Positions 45,849 to 58,120 of a stretch of 64,000 nucleotides of DNA are shown piece by piece; within the stretch, counting starts at the first letter, position 1; the number at the start of each line of letters is the position of its first letter. The stretch comes from Calocera cornea HHB12733 (Eukaryota; Basidiomycota; Dacrymycetes; Dacrymycetales; Dacrymycetaceae), in the NCBI GenBank assembly GCA_001632435.1, contig KV424015.1:56358-120357 (forward strand). Reading direction: 5' to 3'. The notes beneath the pieces were generated by a model. The model did no database searches, was not told the origin of the DNA, and worked only from the letters and a program-made list of their open reading frames with translations. The position numbers were made by a program, and so were the translations under genes.

Positions 45849-48800
45849 ATGGCGCAGACAATGCGAGGACTGAATCTCGTGAGTGACATATACCCGAATG
45901 CTAGTTGATGCTGATCAGGTGTCCGTTCGTAGTTCATCGCCAACATCCGGGCGGCTCGGGTTGGTGAGGCCGAGCGACTGGCCATTAATAAGGAGATGGC
46001 AAATATCAGAACGAAGTTTGCTAGTACGTATATATCTTATTCGAGGCTACCACGATCTCGTACCGATCCGAGCGCACCATAGGTCCCAATCTCAGCGCTT
46101 ACGACCGCAAGAAGTATGTCGCCAAAATCGCCTTCTGTTTCATTATGGGTTACAAGCAAGATCTCGGCCATATGGAGGCGATTCAACTGTTGACTGCGCA
46201 GAAGTACTCAGAGAAACAGATTGTTCGCTACGTGCTCATACGATCATGACCTCTCCCTAACATCCCTGTAGGGATATCTGGCCGTCACCCTCATGCTGAC
46301 CGAGAACTCGGACTTGCTGCGCCTCGTTGTCAACTCGATCAAGAAAGATCTGGACGATCGATGGGACGTAGTCAACTGCCTTGCATTACAAGCCATCGCC
46401 AACATCGGAGGCGATGAGATGGCCGAGGCATTGGCTCCCGACGTGCATAAGCTGATGATCTCTCCGTGCGCCCCTCCCGTTGTCACGACGCGACAAAGGG
46501 ATAGCTGATGTACGCGACAGAACTTCGAACAACTTTGTTAAGAAGAAGGCCGCACTTGCACTTCTCCGAGTGTACCGCAAGTATCCGCAGGTTGTGCCGG
46601 CGCAGGAATGGGCATTACGTATTATCTCATTGATGGATGATCCGGATCTGGTATGTATGCTGCACTGCTGTCTTGCACGATATTGACACCTCGCCGCAGG
46701 GTGTTGTGGTGGCCATAGCCAGTTTGGTCCTTACACTCGCGCAAGACTTCCCAGAAGCCTACGAAACTGCGTATGAGAAGGCGGCTGACCGATTACACAA
46801 GGTGCGTGTAGCCACATCCAACTGCGAATGCTAAGCTAACCCCTGCCCAGCTTGTGATTGGGAGACACTACGACTCCCGTCTGTACGACTACTACAAGAT
46901 ACCATCACCATGGCTGCAAGTGAAGCTGCTGAAGCTGCTGCAGTACTACCCTCCGCCCGGTGCGTACTGTGTGCGGCGTGGGCTGGTGAAGAGCATAGCT
47001 GACCATGCATTCAGAGGATACGGCTGTTCGGCGTATGGTCGAACAAGTTCTGGCAACTCTCCTCGAGATGCAAGAAATCCCCCGTAGTGTGCAGCATAAC
47101 AACGCACTACATGCCGTTCTCTTTGAAGCCATCAATACCATCATTCACATCGACGCACGCTCCATGCTCGCCACGCAATCTGCTCACCTGCTCGGTCGTT
47201 TTCTCTCCTCGAAGGAGACGAATGTTCGCTATCTGGCTCTGAACACAATGGCACATCTGGCAGCTCGCGCTGAGACCCTCGACCCAATCAAGAAGCATCA
47301 GAACACGATCATCATGAGCCTGCGCGATAAAGATATCAGTGTTCGCAGAAGGGCGCTCGACCTACTCTACAGCATGTGCGATGTCGACAATGCGCAAGTC
47401 ATCGTGGGGGAGCTTCTCAATTACCTGAAGATCGCCGATTATGGGCTGAGGGAGGAGATGGTGCTGAAGATTGCGATTTGCTGCGAGAAGTTCGCCACGG
47501 TGCGCAGTGTTATCTCCTTCCCCCACTTTACCCAGCTGATTGTGATCTGCAGGAATATAAATGGTATGTCGATACCATTCTGGAGCTTATCAGCGCGGCT
47601 GGCGACTACGTTGGCGACGAGGTCTGGTACCGTGTCATTCAAATTGTCACAAACACGGAAGATTTGCAGGCCTATGCCGCCCACACTTGCTTCAACTATC
47701 TGAAGTCGCCTACGTGTCACGAGAGCTTGGTCAAGATCGCTGGTTATATCCTTGGAGAATACGGACATCTTATCGCCAACGAAGCCGGCTGCAGCCCATA
47801 CGAGCAGTTCCAGGCGTTGCATGCGAAATCCAACTTTTGCAATGCTAACACCCGTGCGCTCATTCTAACGACATACATCAAATGGGTCAATGTCTTCCCA
47901 GAGATCAAGCCTCAACTCATGACTGTCTTCGACCGATACCGCCACGTTCTCGACTCCGAATTGCAACAGCGTGCTTGCGAATATCTCGCCCTCGCCGAAC
48001 GTCCGGAAGATGACGACTTGCTCCAGACAGTTTGGGATGAGATGCCCCCTTTCCCAGAACGAGAAAGCGCCCTGATGAACCGACTTGCGAAGAAGCATGG
48101 CGATACTGGCGACAAGCGAACGTGGATCGTGGGCGGAAAGGAGGCGATGAAAGACGCCCAGGTGATGAGAATGAAGAGCTTGAAGCGAGTGACGACCAAC
48201 GGCACTCCGATCTCGTCGCCCGCCAGAACGCGGCCGCATGGAGCAGCTGCTAATGTTCCGAACGGTACGACCGATATCATGGCCGCACTCGCCGGACTCG
48301 ACATGTCTGGAGGTCCTTTGGCGAACGGGGACCCCACACCAGTGCTGCGCACCCCTGATGTCGACGCAAAATATCAGAAGCTTCTCTACTCCGACAGCGG
48401 GGTTCTGTATGATGATGTGCAAATAACTGTGTCCATCAAGTCAGACTACCGGATGTCCCACGGCCGCATACGAGTCTTTTTCCACAACAAGCTACCCACG
48501 CCGCTGGATTCCCTGAGCACAACCATCAAGTCTGGAGACCATGATCATCTGACGTTTGATATACGTCAAATCCCTACGACTACAATCCAGTCAGCAGGGC
48601 ATACGATGCTGGAAGTGGAGTTCGAATGCAAGGAGTTCTTCAACCAGTCACCTACCTTGCACATCTCTTTCTTTACCGGTTCTATGTCCACCATCGTCCT
48701 ACGTTTGCCCGTTGTAGTCCACAAGTTCTTCGAGCCGATTCAACTGGAGCCGCAGGACTTCTACATGCGTTGGCAGAAAATCGGTGGTCCTCCTCGGGAA

Positions 48801-49147
48801 GCGCAAGTCTTCTTCCCGATTGCTCTCAACAAACGCGGCGATGTCGATGCGCTTGCGCAACAGGCCATCATCACAGGTGCCCGAATCCGATGCTTAGAAG
48901 GGGTGGATCCGAACGTTGTCAACACTGTCGGCGCGGGCGTTATTTATACCAGTGCAACTGGCAAGGCAGGGTTCCTGATCAGAGTGGAACCCAGTCGAGA
49001 GGAAAAGGTGTGTAACACAGCATACCGGGAAAGGCCTGACTAACACCATTCTCTTTGTAGCAATGTCGTCTGACAGTTCGCTGTACATCAGACACATTTG
49101 CACCGTCATTGATGGAGTACATCCGAGGTTTGCTGATGGCGAAATGA
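45849..49147 (+). CDS. AP-2 complex subunit alpha (alpha-adaptin)
   Basis: Large subunit of the clathrin adaptor AP-2, which binds PI(4,5)P2 and endocytic accessory proteins at the plasma membrane. Exon 1 encodes MAQTMRGLNL, joined to FIANIRAARVGEAERLAINKE, a hallmark of alpha-adaptin. Trunk HEAT repeats follow (GPNLSAYDRKKYVAKI, LGHMEAIQLL, LLRLVVNSIKKDL, PSPWLQVKLLKLLQ, NVRYLALNTMAHLA, IVGELLNYLKIADYGLREEM). Residues after about 600 form the hinge (Ala/Pro/Asn-rich, KRVTTNGTPISSPA), then the appendage sandwich (YDDVQITVSIKSDYR, GRIRVFFHNK) and platform (LPVVVHKFFEPIQL, FYMRWQKIGGPPREAQ), ending YIRGLLMAK. About nine introns, mostly near the 5' end. Complete. Confidence 0.95.
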
Positions 49148-49551
49148 AGGACTGCGGAGGTTGATAATGGCTTGTATAAGTATTGGGCTCTTGTGTACCG
49201 GATGGATATCTTTACTCTTCCCTTTATTTCTGTGCATGTAGATACCCTGCAATCATTTTTTGTGTTTCAGAAGACCCCGAGACGTGGCGCTTCGGCGGAA
49301 GAACTTCATTGTCCCCTCCTTGAATGAGGTGGGTTAGCTGAAGGAGCCTGCACAAACTGATCCGCGCTCTGAAGTTGGCGGTTAAATGAAGGAAATTTTG
49401 TGCATCTCAATCATAACCAATCCGAATAGTACGCTCTAGGCGACCCGCAGAGGAGAGTCGCCCAATTATAAGTAGGTAGAGTAGTTAACCGGCTCCAAAG
49501 TATTATCAAGCAGAGGTGGAAACAAAATCCACGCCCAGTTGGCAGCGCTCC
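49148..49551. other. convergent 3' intergenic region
   Basis: About 400 bp with the alpha-adaptin 3' UTR and the 3' flank of the peptide gene. Nothing else seen. Confidence 0.6.
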
Positions 49552-49834
49552 TCAGATATCGCCGCAAGGTGCCCCATTACAGTAAGCGTCAACGGTTGGA
49601 CCCTCTCTGGCTACTTCGCCGGCATATTCCCGTCTCTGAAGCAACGTTTAGTATTTCAGATGCGAAGGCCGCAGGATCGAGTCTCACGTAGTCAATGCAG
49701 TGCTCGCCTCCGCACCATGCATCCTCATGAGGACGGCTGGGGTCGTGGTCCGGCGATAGGGGAATTGGACCGGCAAGGACGGTTGCAAGAAGCACGGCGA
49801 CCACGGCGACCACGCTAGTAGGTAGGAATTGCAT
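49552..49834 (-). CDS. small secreted Cys-repeat peptide precursor (76 aa), pheromone- or KEP-like
   Basis: Two exons (49834-49688, 49635-49552; 231 nt in frame) flank a textbook 52 nt intron: GTGAGA donor, ACTAAAC branch site and CTTCAG acceptor. Residues 1-21 are a clear signal peptide (MQFLPTSVVAVVAVLLATVLA). The mature part has two copies of a nine-residue motif, DAWCGGEHC and DAYCNGAPC (D-A-[WY]-C-x-G-x-x-C), separated by a spacer that includes the dibasic Kex2-type site YRRE. Acid-Ala dipeptides before each Cys pair resemble dipeptidyl-aminopeptidase trimming sites. Ascomycete alpha-type pheromones also release W-C...C peptides this way. A secreted repeat peptide or effector is the alternative. 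Without splicing, an 81-codon frame runs to 49589 and loses the second motif. TATAAA lies about 80 bp upstream. Confidence 0.65.
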
Positions 49835-49914
49835 AGTATTGCAACTGTTGCACGGCTGAAAGAGGATCGGAGAACAGGGTGTAGATGCCTGAGAGTTGGG
49901 GGTCTGGAGAGGAC

Positions 49915-49920
49915 TTTATA
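49915..49920 (-). promoter_or_regulatory. TATA box (TATAAA) of the secreted peptide gene
   Basis: TATAAA on the minus strand, 81-86 bp before the start codon at 49834, in a GGGTATAAAGTCC context; typical of an inducible or highly expressed small gene. Confidence 0.65.
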
Positions 49921-52900
49921 CCCGGAGCGTAACATTGCACGGGAAACGAGCGACGGGATCTCAGCCTTGACTTCGGTAGGTGCGAAGCCGCTCGTCTGAC
50001 ATACTCTAATCCCGGGGAAAAAGAAACAGAGCAAGCGCAGTCGGTGATGCGCTCACATCGGGATTGGTAAGAAGCAAGTAATTGTGAGCCGGAGAATGAC
50101 GTGTTGTTGGGATGTTGGTACCCAGAGGGGAAGCATAACATCCCAGTTGGGAGTCATTCTTGTTGAGCTCTGGAACAACAGCGCATTCAGGGGAACAGCG
50201 CTACGCTGCAACAGTGTCAGGCGCAGTTCAGACCTATGACATCTCTGATCGAAAGCTTGTTACTGAAAATCCGGTGTGTGCGGTGGCCGAAGCTCTCGGG
50301 ATTCTGACGTCCCTTGCGCACGCGGTGAGGCGCTGTGCGGGAGAACGTCGCGATGATTCCCTCAGATTCAGACCGGGCGCTGTTGACAGTGCGTTGAACT
50401 CAGGAACAGCACAGAGTGAGTCATCTGAGATCTCATTCAAGACATTCCGTGAGGGCATGAGAGCAGCCACGCAAAGACAGATTGATCGGTCCCAATGGTC
50501 CCGGAGCACGTGCATGAAATAGTCACGATTCTTCCGAGCGCAGCATCTTTCGGCTCGATATCCGGATCCGATCACCAGAAGATGACATCGCAATGAGTTC
50601 GGCCTGCCTGTCAGTGGGCTGGATTGACCATAAACCGTGAAGTGATCAAGGATACCAACGGGCAAAGCGTGCCTTGTCAGAGACAACACATGTGTTGATG
50701 ACGTGGCAGTGGTGGCGGTGTTAGTCACGTTGATATTCAGTTTCCCGACATGGCATGCCCGGCTCTCTGTAACCTCTGTAGATCAGGGTCTTGAGCATGG
50801 TTTCACGGCCACACTCCAAGTCATTTTCCACCCAAATTCAACGTCAGCATAGATGGCATGCTCCCACTTAGGAAAGACTATGCGCATGGAGCCTGATATG
50901 TGGGCCCCGCTGCCGAGGAAACCGGAGAAATGCACTCCCATCTTAAACAGGTAGGATAGCCAGTACTCCACGGACTTCGTCCAGGAAAGTTCGCAAATGC
51001 AAACTCAATTGCGGCGACGACTGGTTGAGTCCACAATCCACGCCCGTCCCAAAGATCTCTCAACCCTTACGTTAACTTCATTTTCGGCAGGCCGACACCG
51101 CCTGATAGCATATCATTGGTCCGATGGCCTTGAATGCTTCAGCCCGCATCACACGCTCTGAATGTGCGACCGAAGACTTTTTCACATCGCCCGGTATCGC
51201 CCCTTATTTTAGAGCGAGCCCTCAGGTAGAAGTCAGCAGTTCGCTCCCCTTTCGGAGGCTCAAGATAGGAGAATCAGAACCAACCCAGTATTCGGCCCCT
51301 AAGCCACACGCCCGAAGAGTCGCCGCCGGAGATACAGGGGCGGACCGTAATCACCTTGTGTGCTTACGCCGTATTAAATGCGCGTTTGGTATAGTTTAGC
51401 TGCCTGCTCGACACCCCGACAGCCCTCGGCGCTTGATAGCAGCCGGTTGGTATGTATCAGGTGGCGGCGATAGGAGCTTGAGTCTACGACTTGTAAGCGC
51501 GATCGCGAGTAAGGTTTGCCTCGCTCTGATCTCTCAGGCCCATGATGCCGCGACAGGTTTCATTTGGGAACGGCTATGTGACGCGAACGAACCTCAAGGT
51601 TGAGGACGTTCGGCTTAAACCTAAAAAGGACAGATCGTCAAATGATCGCGAAGGCGAAAGGCTCGCGGAATGGACACGAGTGACATCACTGCTGACCGAT
51701 ACGTTCTGTCAATGCCATGGATTCTACAGTAGTGCAATGAGCGCGCTTTCCATTAACTCATTCCAGAAGTACTTCCTCGAAGAGTTGAGTACAACGAAAG
51801 TTACTCGTGGGGGACAATCAGTCGTTCGGGGAAATCGAAGCAATCATGTTGGCGGATTCCTCATCAAAGTCCCAACGCACGTTGCGGAGCCTCTGTCATG
51901 CTGACTGAGATAATTTAGCCGCTATGCTCAGCTTTTGCCATTTTACCAGAGAGACTAGTCTTCGTAGGAACACACGGATGTCAATCGCCCTCAGCAAACT
52001 GTTGATCCCCGCGCAAACGACGGATATCGTTTCAGACGGTTATACCTTCTACGATGAGACGGCCCGCCCGCCCGCCGGCCTTTTTTTCTTTGGCAGGATA
52101 ATCTCCCATCATCCGAGCTTTCGTCAGGATTTTTCGCATTGAATGCATGGGACATGCACCTCTATAGCTGACAATGGCGAAGTCGTGACGGCAGATCTGT
52201 TTCGAGGGGCGAAGATGCTCAGTCCGGCTTACGTGACAAGCAGATCATTGTCCAGAAAGGGTAGCTCATACGCAATCAAGGCTGCAACAGATGACCGCTG
52301 CTGTATACCGACGGTCCGCTGGCTCCAGCAGTTCTATTCGGATGTTCTCTGAGTAAGTGAAAGATGACGAGGGCAGGTTTGAGGGTATTACCATGTGCTG
52401 TTATCATTTATCGCGTGAGGTCCCTGGGAAGAATCAATATCCATCGGCTTCCGTTGGGATATAACAACAGTCTCTAAGACTTTGCAGAAGCGCCCGCATG
52501 CCGTCGTAATCAGCCGGTTGCCAACGGTGAAAGGCAGACCACCACGACCCTGAGCAGAAGCGTTTCAACGGAAGGTTCTGATGATCCTGCCGTTTTGTCC
52601 GTATTGCGGAGATAAGGCTTCCGACAGGGCGCACCGCTGTCAGTGCATCGTCACATTCCACGCGAACCTCGGCAATTGTCCCGAAAAGGAAAGACGGCGA
52701 ATTATAGCGCTGTAACGAGCTGGCGCTAATTTGATCCACAGCATACGATATCGGGCGGGATCAACCAGCGCAAGATGCGGTCCCTCCGTGCTGGAACTAA
52801 AATCACATTCATTCCGACAGAGCACTCCCGAGTCGAAGAACCAGTGCGGCGGGAGCTAACAGCATTGACGGTTTGGGTTCCTCGGCTCTAGCAGCCATGT

Positions 52901-52935
52901 GTTCTCGATGATGACTGCCTTGGTGCGCGCTAGAC
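49921..52935. other. gene-poor region, 3 kb, no supported gene
   Basis: Contains several open frames of 60-165 codons on both strands (e.g. 50728-50234 minus, 50971-50783 minus, 51542-51904 plus, 52739-52434 minus). Some have protein-like composition, but I could not join them with credible introns or recognise a domain. It may hold decayed genes or lineage-specific small genes. Confidence 0.4.
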
Positions 52936-52942
52936 TATAAAA
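52936..52942 (+). promoter_or_regulatory. TATA box (TATAAAA)
   Basis: Lies 162 bp before the ATG at 53098, in a GACTATAAAACCG context; supports transcription of the hypothetical gene downstream. Confidence 0.6.
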
Positions 52943-53097
52943 CCGCCCCTGAGTGACATGGGTCCTGCTACCCAGCGACTATTGACCCCACGGTCCCCCG
53001 ACCTTGCCACCGCAATTCCTACGCATCAAGTACGTCTACTCATCTTGATCTCCACAAAGAGCAAAAGCGTTCTGACTGGAGAGCTCTCTGTAGAATC

Positions 53098-53756
53098 ATG
53101 GCTTTCAAAGGAAAGTACCCAGCCCTCGCCGACTCTCGGGCGTCCCTGAGAGGCTCGAAAAGCATGGCGGTTTTCGGTGGAAGTTCGCTGAAGCAGGTGA
53201 GTGCCGGTCTACCTGTTGTTATGAGCCACCTATAACGTCGTACAAGCAAGGAACACCCCGCGATGCCGCATATTTGTCACCGTTTATGACATTTCGACCG
53301 ATACCTGGCATTCCATCACCACCGTTCCCTTACTTCCCTCCTACGGGGTCGGGCATGGTGGCACTCAAGGGCGACAGTGGTCTGCTTGATCGCCAAAGAC
53401 CCGCCCCTCCACCTTTCCACCGCACCAAAGCAAAGACACCAATGGATCTTCTTGGTCGAGTTCCGAGACCACGCCCCTTGGATCTTCTACGAGAAGATGT
53501 GGAGAACAAAATGGACCAGGCTTTTCTCAGCATGCCGGAGGATTGTCAGGAGCTGGTTCGCATGCAGGTCACCCAAGACCTATGCCTTCGGAGGGCAATG
53601 GAGGACGACGACGCCATAATGGACACAAAGATGAAGTTTCTCGTCGCGATGCTGGAGTGGCTTGGGAATCTGCACAACGGTGAACACTTCCTGACGTATG
53701 CGCAGCGGGTATTGGACGTCACATTACGGTACATCCTTTCGAAGCGCGGATTTTGA
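53098..53756 (+). CDS. hypothetical protein (202 aa)
   Basis: Two exons (53098-53196, 53247-53756; 609 nt in frame) across a 50 nt intron (GTGAGT...TACAAG). The N-terminus MAFKGKYPALADSRASLRG is basic. A Pro-rich stretch follows (PIPGIPSPPFPYFPP, PAPPPFHRTK). The last 90 residues are helical and charged (LREDVENKMDQAFLSMPED, MDTKMKFLVAMLEWLGNLH, YAQRVLDVTLRYILSKRGF). I recognise no family. A TATA box lies upstream. It sits in the accessory stretch between the Cys-repeat peptide and the monooxygenase. Confidence 0.6.
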
Positions 53757-54450
53757 ATGACGGTGAATGCAATGTATGCATGGTTTTGTCATCAGTCCGT
53801 CTAGGTTTTCCCCTTTGAGACATCATAGCTCACGTGCTTCGGTTTTCATCTTCCACCAGCAGACTTGAACAAAGCTCAGGTCGTTTGCATGTCATCCTTT
53901 AACATCCGAGCGGAGCTTCAATGTCTGCCGCTGTGGAATGATTGATCGACAGTGTTTCGTAATCGTTTAGCTTTTTGTACCACCCTCCCCTATCGCATTC
54001 GGGATAGCGGAATTAAAGATAGCCTAAAAGGGTGTGATAATGAATATTCCCAAATAGGAATCTCCACGTCTGCAACCATAGAAAAGAGGGGACAATTCGG
54101 ATGTTAACGTGGATGTATTGTATTGCGGGGACCGGTAACACACAAAGAATACTGCACGGACACGCCGAGAAAGAAGAAAGGAGTGGACAAAGGGCATTTC
54201 TATCGCAAGAAGCCAAGCGGTGAGAATTCCCATTTCTGGCCAAATGCCGAGGGGTGCACGCGGTTTGCTGGGGCAGTACGGGTTCCCCGGCAAGCTACCG
54301 TCGGCAAGAAGACAGAGCCAGGGAGTCTAAAGGCAGTGAATAGGGTGGTGGTGACAGACCGCAGTCTAGGCATGCGCTGCCACAAACAGATGCTAGGCGG
54401 GGACGGGGACGGGGATGGGGCCGAGCATTGAAAGTCATGAAGTGCCGAGG
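53757..54450. other. convergent intergenic region
   Basis: About 700 bp between the hypothetical gene and the monooxygenase 3' end. Nothing recognisable. Confidence 0.55.
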
Positions 54451-56597
54451 CTAGACTTGGGCCCGCTTTGCCAGGCGTTCCTCAGTGAGTCTGGAAAGCT
54501 CCGTCACGTCGATCACCTTGAATGGCCAGGTGAGCCAGCTCCCACCGCTACGCACATTCACGAGACCAAGATCATCGAGCAACTCATCCATTGCTTGGGG
54601 CCAGCTGTGCATGAAGATGCTGTCATTATGGTACAGCAAGCCGAGTAATGCATCGCACTCACTTCCAGAATGAAATGCTCGCCGCATAGCTTTCGTTCGC
54701 CCAGAGAAGCAAGCCAGGATGACGCTTCCTCATCCTGCATAAAATCATTAGCGAAAGCTCCACACATTTCCGAGAAGAACATTCACCAAGCCGCATTCTT
54801 ATCAGTAAGTGCTACAGCATTTTCAGGAGACGGCAGTTGCATTTGATCACCAAGAAAGTAGGAAGAGATCCAATGTGCACATGTTTCGAACACGTAACCA
54901 TTGTTAGAGGTGAACTGGAAACAGGGTTCAGAGAAGGAGACTATTTGAAAAACAGACGTGACGCACAATGGCGCCGTTGACGGCAAAGTCTCTTTTGACT
55001 AAGTTCTTGACGGGAGCAATTCCTCGGTATAGAGACGATGCCCATTGTTCTCCTGCATCATGCGAAGCAGGTGGAGTTTTCAGAGAAGCGTACTTCCAAG
55101 GCTCATTCTGCGTTTCAGTACCCTTAGGTGGGTGCCGTGCCAGGCCGATATCGTCCATTGTTCGCTCTGCACAGATGGTTGATGTGATACGGCACGGGAT
55201 AGGTATCCGACAACGTACCATTGATTAACTGCTTCCAGCTCGACTGATATCCTGTTGCCATTATGACAACGTCCGCCAGGAGAAGTCTTCCATCGTTAAG
55301 GACAATGGAGCGACCGTCGGCTCCGAATCCCACGGCCCTAGCCGGAGCAACAAGATCGATCTTGCCATTGTTGACGAGCGCATGAAACCGGTCGCGACCG
55401 CCAACACCTTCGTCATTCGTCCGGATGCTCCAAAAGAGATCTTGTGCATGGCGCAGCGGGGAGTTGCTAGGGATCCTCAGGGCAAGGAACTTCCCGCCAT
55501 TGTCAGCCGGGCACCGCGCGGGAGGCGATCGGCGCACCGAAGTTGTGGTCAGCGCAGCCCAGAACCTGCGGACGATCTTTCCGCCAAGCCACGTTTGGTG
55601 CAAAAACTTCCTGGAAACAGATGAGCACGAGCATGCTAGTACGGGCGGAGCTTGACTCACTCCAGACTGGACCTGAGATGCGGGCTCGGCGACATGACGC
55701 CCAAGAACCGGCTACGTCTGATGAAATCCGGCAAGGGGATCGGATACGCAAGAATGGCATCAGTCGACTCGAATACGACGCTGACTTTCCGGCCCCGGTT
55801 GGCGAGATAGGCGGAAATACTGCTGAACGTGTCACTTGCTGTATGCGCATGTCGGAGGCGACAACGCACTCTTGAGCCGACTTGCCTCCCCCAACGATCA
55901 CTGCACGTCCTCCTACACCCCCACACGCTGCGAGAACTTCGTCTGCCCGCTCGCCGAATTGTTGGCTGTGGATTACGGGACCGAGGAACCCAGCCCTGTG
56001 TGCTGTGGCTGTCGAGAGCTTTGGTGGTACATAGGGGTTGCTGCAGCCCTATGACCAACTGTCAACCGCACGCATGGCTGTCGAGGAAGGTACATTCGTA
56101 CCCCACTGCAGAGCACAATCCTCGTGTATCTGAGCGTCTCCAGCTGACCGGTCCGGAGGTCTCTGATCATCACGATATAGCCCTTATTCTGCCTATCCTC
56201 GGTGATATCTTCGACCTCGACGCCGTATCGAATGGCTCCCTTTAGGAATGTATCGGCATACGTCTCCATATACTGCTGCATATCGAATCCACTCAGCCTT
56301 CCTCCTGTCTCATTCGCATGGACAGGCGGAGGCATGGGCAGGGATGAGAAGCGGAATTCGCCATGCACACTGTCATCATCGTCTCAGCCACCGTGTCTCG
56401 CATACATGTCTAGCGTACACGCACTTGTTAATGCTCAGCCCGGGATACACCCTCTTGGCAGCCCAAACCCCTCCCGGCGACTCGTCCCTCGTCAGAAGCT
56501 GGACCTCGAAGCCATCCTTGCGGAGGATGTGTCCGGTGATCAGGCCTGCCGCCCCTGCGCCGATAATCCCAACGAGGCCGTCACGCGGGTCTGTCAT
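54451..56597 (-). CDS. flavin-containing monooxygenase (FAD/NADPH, FMO-like)
   Basis: Nine exons joined by eye give about 590 residues. Seen in order: FAD motif GIIGAGAAGLITGHIL; SPGGVWAAKRVYPGLSIN joined to NVHGEFRFSSLPMPPP; GGRLSGFDMQQYMETYADTF; RIVLCSG joined to GCSNPYVPPKLSTATAHR; VIHSQQFGERADEVLAACGG; NADPH motif RAVIVGGGKSAQD joined to ISAYLANRGRKVSVVFES; KFLHQTWLGGKIVRRF; ADVVIMATGYQSSW (the ATGY signature); ERTMDDIGLARHPP; FTSNNGYVFETCAHWISSYF; and a last exon IFMHSWPQAMDELLDDLG. No stop or frameshift remains once introns are removed. Such fungal enzymes N- or S-oxygenate small molecules or do Baeyer-Villiger reactions; the substrate is unknown. No biosynthetic core gene is adjacent. 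Confidence 0.88.
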
Positions 56598-57613
56598 CCT
56601 GGGCGAAGTCGAACAAGGCTGCCAATGTACTCTCCCTGATGGAGTTTGGGCGGTGTTTGCTCGCCATGATCGGGTGTATCGAACATGCCCGAGGACGATG
56701 GAGGTCGCCAGCGGATTGGGTAGAAGGCCGCATACACTTCCGGAACCACTCCGTCCGCCATATGCAGGCTGTCAGGGCACGGTGTTAGCACGTCGCTATG
56801 TCCGTGTAGCTCGAGCCAAACCTAGACAAGATGATTGCCGATCCTCGGTATTGAGCGATAAAAGGCAGTTCAGAGGGCCTACAAGGGGGGCCAAGTGGAC
56901 ATTTATGCGGCCCGTCCCTATTCCGGCCCTCCATCATCATGGGACCGAAAGGCCATGCCGCCTCCGCATTGCATTTTTCTACTGCATCCTTCTCTATTCG
57001 GGACCCATGTTCCCACACTTCTGATGACCTCTGGATTAGACTGTCTTAGACAACAATCAATGAGCCGACACCAAAGATGAACGGCTTGCAGTCTGCTGGT
57101 TCTGGCGGTTCGCATGCTGACGTGTCCCTCCTCGATCAAATCGTACTGGTCCTCAATGGGCGCACGCGGGCTTGCTTCGTTCTATCATCCGGCTTTGTTC
57201 TATAATGGTTTCCATATCACACCGTGGTTGTACTTGTTTGAAATGACATTTCCTTGTATCCATTTCTGGTGCAATTCACCGTCGTTGCGAGTCGGGCCAC
57301 CGTTCCCGCTTTCGCGCCGGTGATCATTGCGGTTTCCTCTCTCCTACGTGGGAATCGGTTTCTCCTGTTCTTACGGCTTCCAAAGTAATGGTATTGAGGA
57401 GGGCCGATCATGATCTAGCAACCGCTACCGAGTAGCACCTCATCTGGAAATCAACATTCCTAACAAGGTGGTTGTTATGGTCTCCTGACCTGTCACCGGT
57501 TGGTTGGCAGACGATCCGTGATGGACGGCGTGCCGTTTTTTGGATCACAAACGACGTGCCCCGAGCTATATTATCCAGCGTCGAAGGGCGTTCACGGGCG
57601 ATGCCCCGCAGCT
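56598..57613. other. divergent intergenic region, 1 kb
   Basis: Promoters of the monooxygenase (-) and the small secreted-protein gene (+). Open frames here lack domains. Confidence 0.55.
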
Positions 57614-58120
57614 ATGCCATCGCCCGGGCTCTTCCTGCTCCTGCTGCTGGTCGCTGTATCCCCCGTTATCTGCTTTCTGCACTCGTACGATGGGGGTGCA
57701 CCCTTCGCCGGGACACCGCTCCAGCGAGCTACACTAGCCGTAGCGCACTACAACCCCGAGTCTACAACGAGCTCGGTGGTGGGCGACACCGAACACGAGC
57801 AGGAGGATTCTTCGCCGGGCGTTTCTCGAAGGCCATTGAACCCTTCGCCGCCAACCCTCCATTCCCGTTTCCCGGATGGGATCATGAGGGTGGGGACTAT
57901 CTTCAATGTGCGTCTGTGTCTCAGTGGTTCCGCGGCAATTGGCATCTGATCGAGAGACCAGCTTGACTATCATCAACCCGCGGTTGTTCTCGCTGCTTTG
58001 GGCGGAAATATCAATCGCGCTCCGACGACGTTGAAAGCGTCCACCGGCGGAGATACGACAACTGCGATTGACTTCCTACGTGGTGTCCTCGGCGGTGGGC
58101 GAGGACTGAGATACACGTAA
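57614..58120 (+). CDS. small putative secreted protein (150 aa), family unknown
   Basis: Two exons (57614-57907, 57962-58120; 453 nt in frame) with a 54 nt intron (GTGCGT...ACCAG). The start MPSPGLFLLLLLVAVSPVIC is a strong signal peptide. The mature part has SYDGGAPFAGTPLQRATLAV, an acidic Ser-rich segment (VVGDTEHEQEDSSPG), and across the splice GTIFN-LDYHQPAVVLAALGG, ending DFLRGVLGGGRGLRYT. Few cysteines, so not a typical Cys-rich effector. The second exon keeps an open frame only with this intron. I do not recognise it. Confidence 0.5.

Noticed and set aside
54451..56597. Monooxygenase locus looked like a pseudogene because its motifs sit in different frames.
   Set aside because: Eight ordinary introns join all motifs in one frame without stops.
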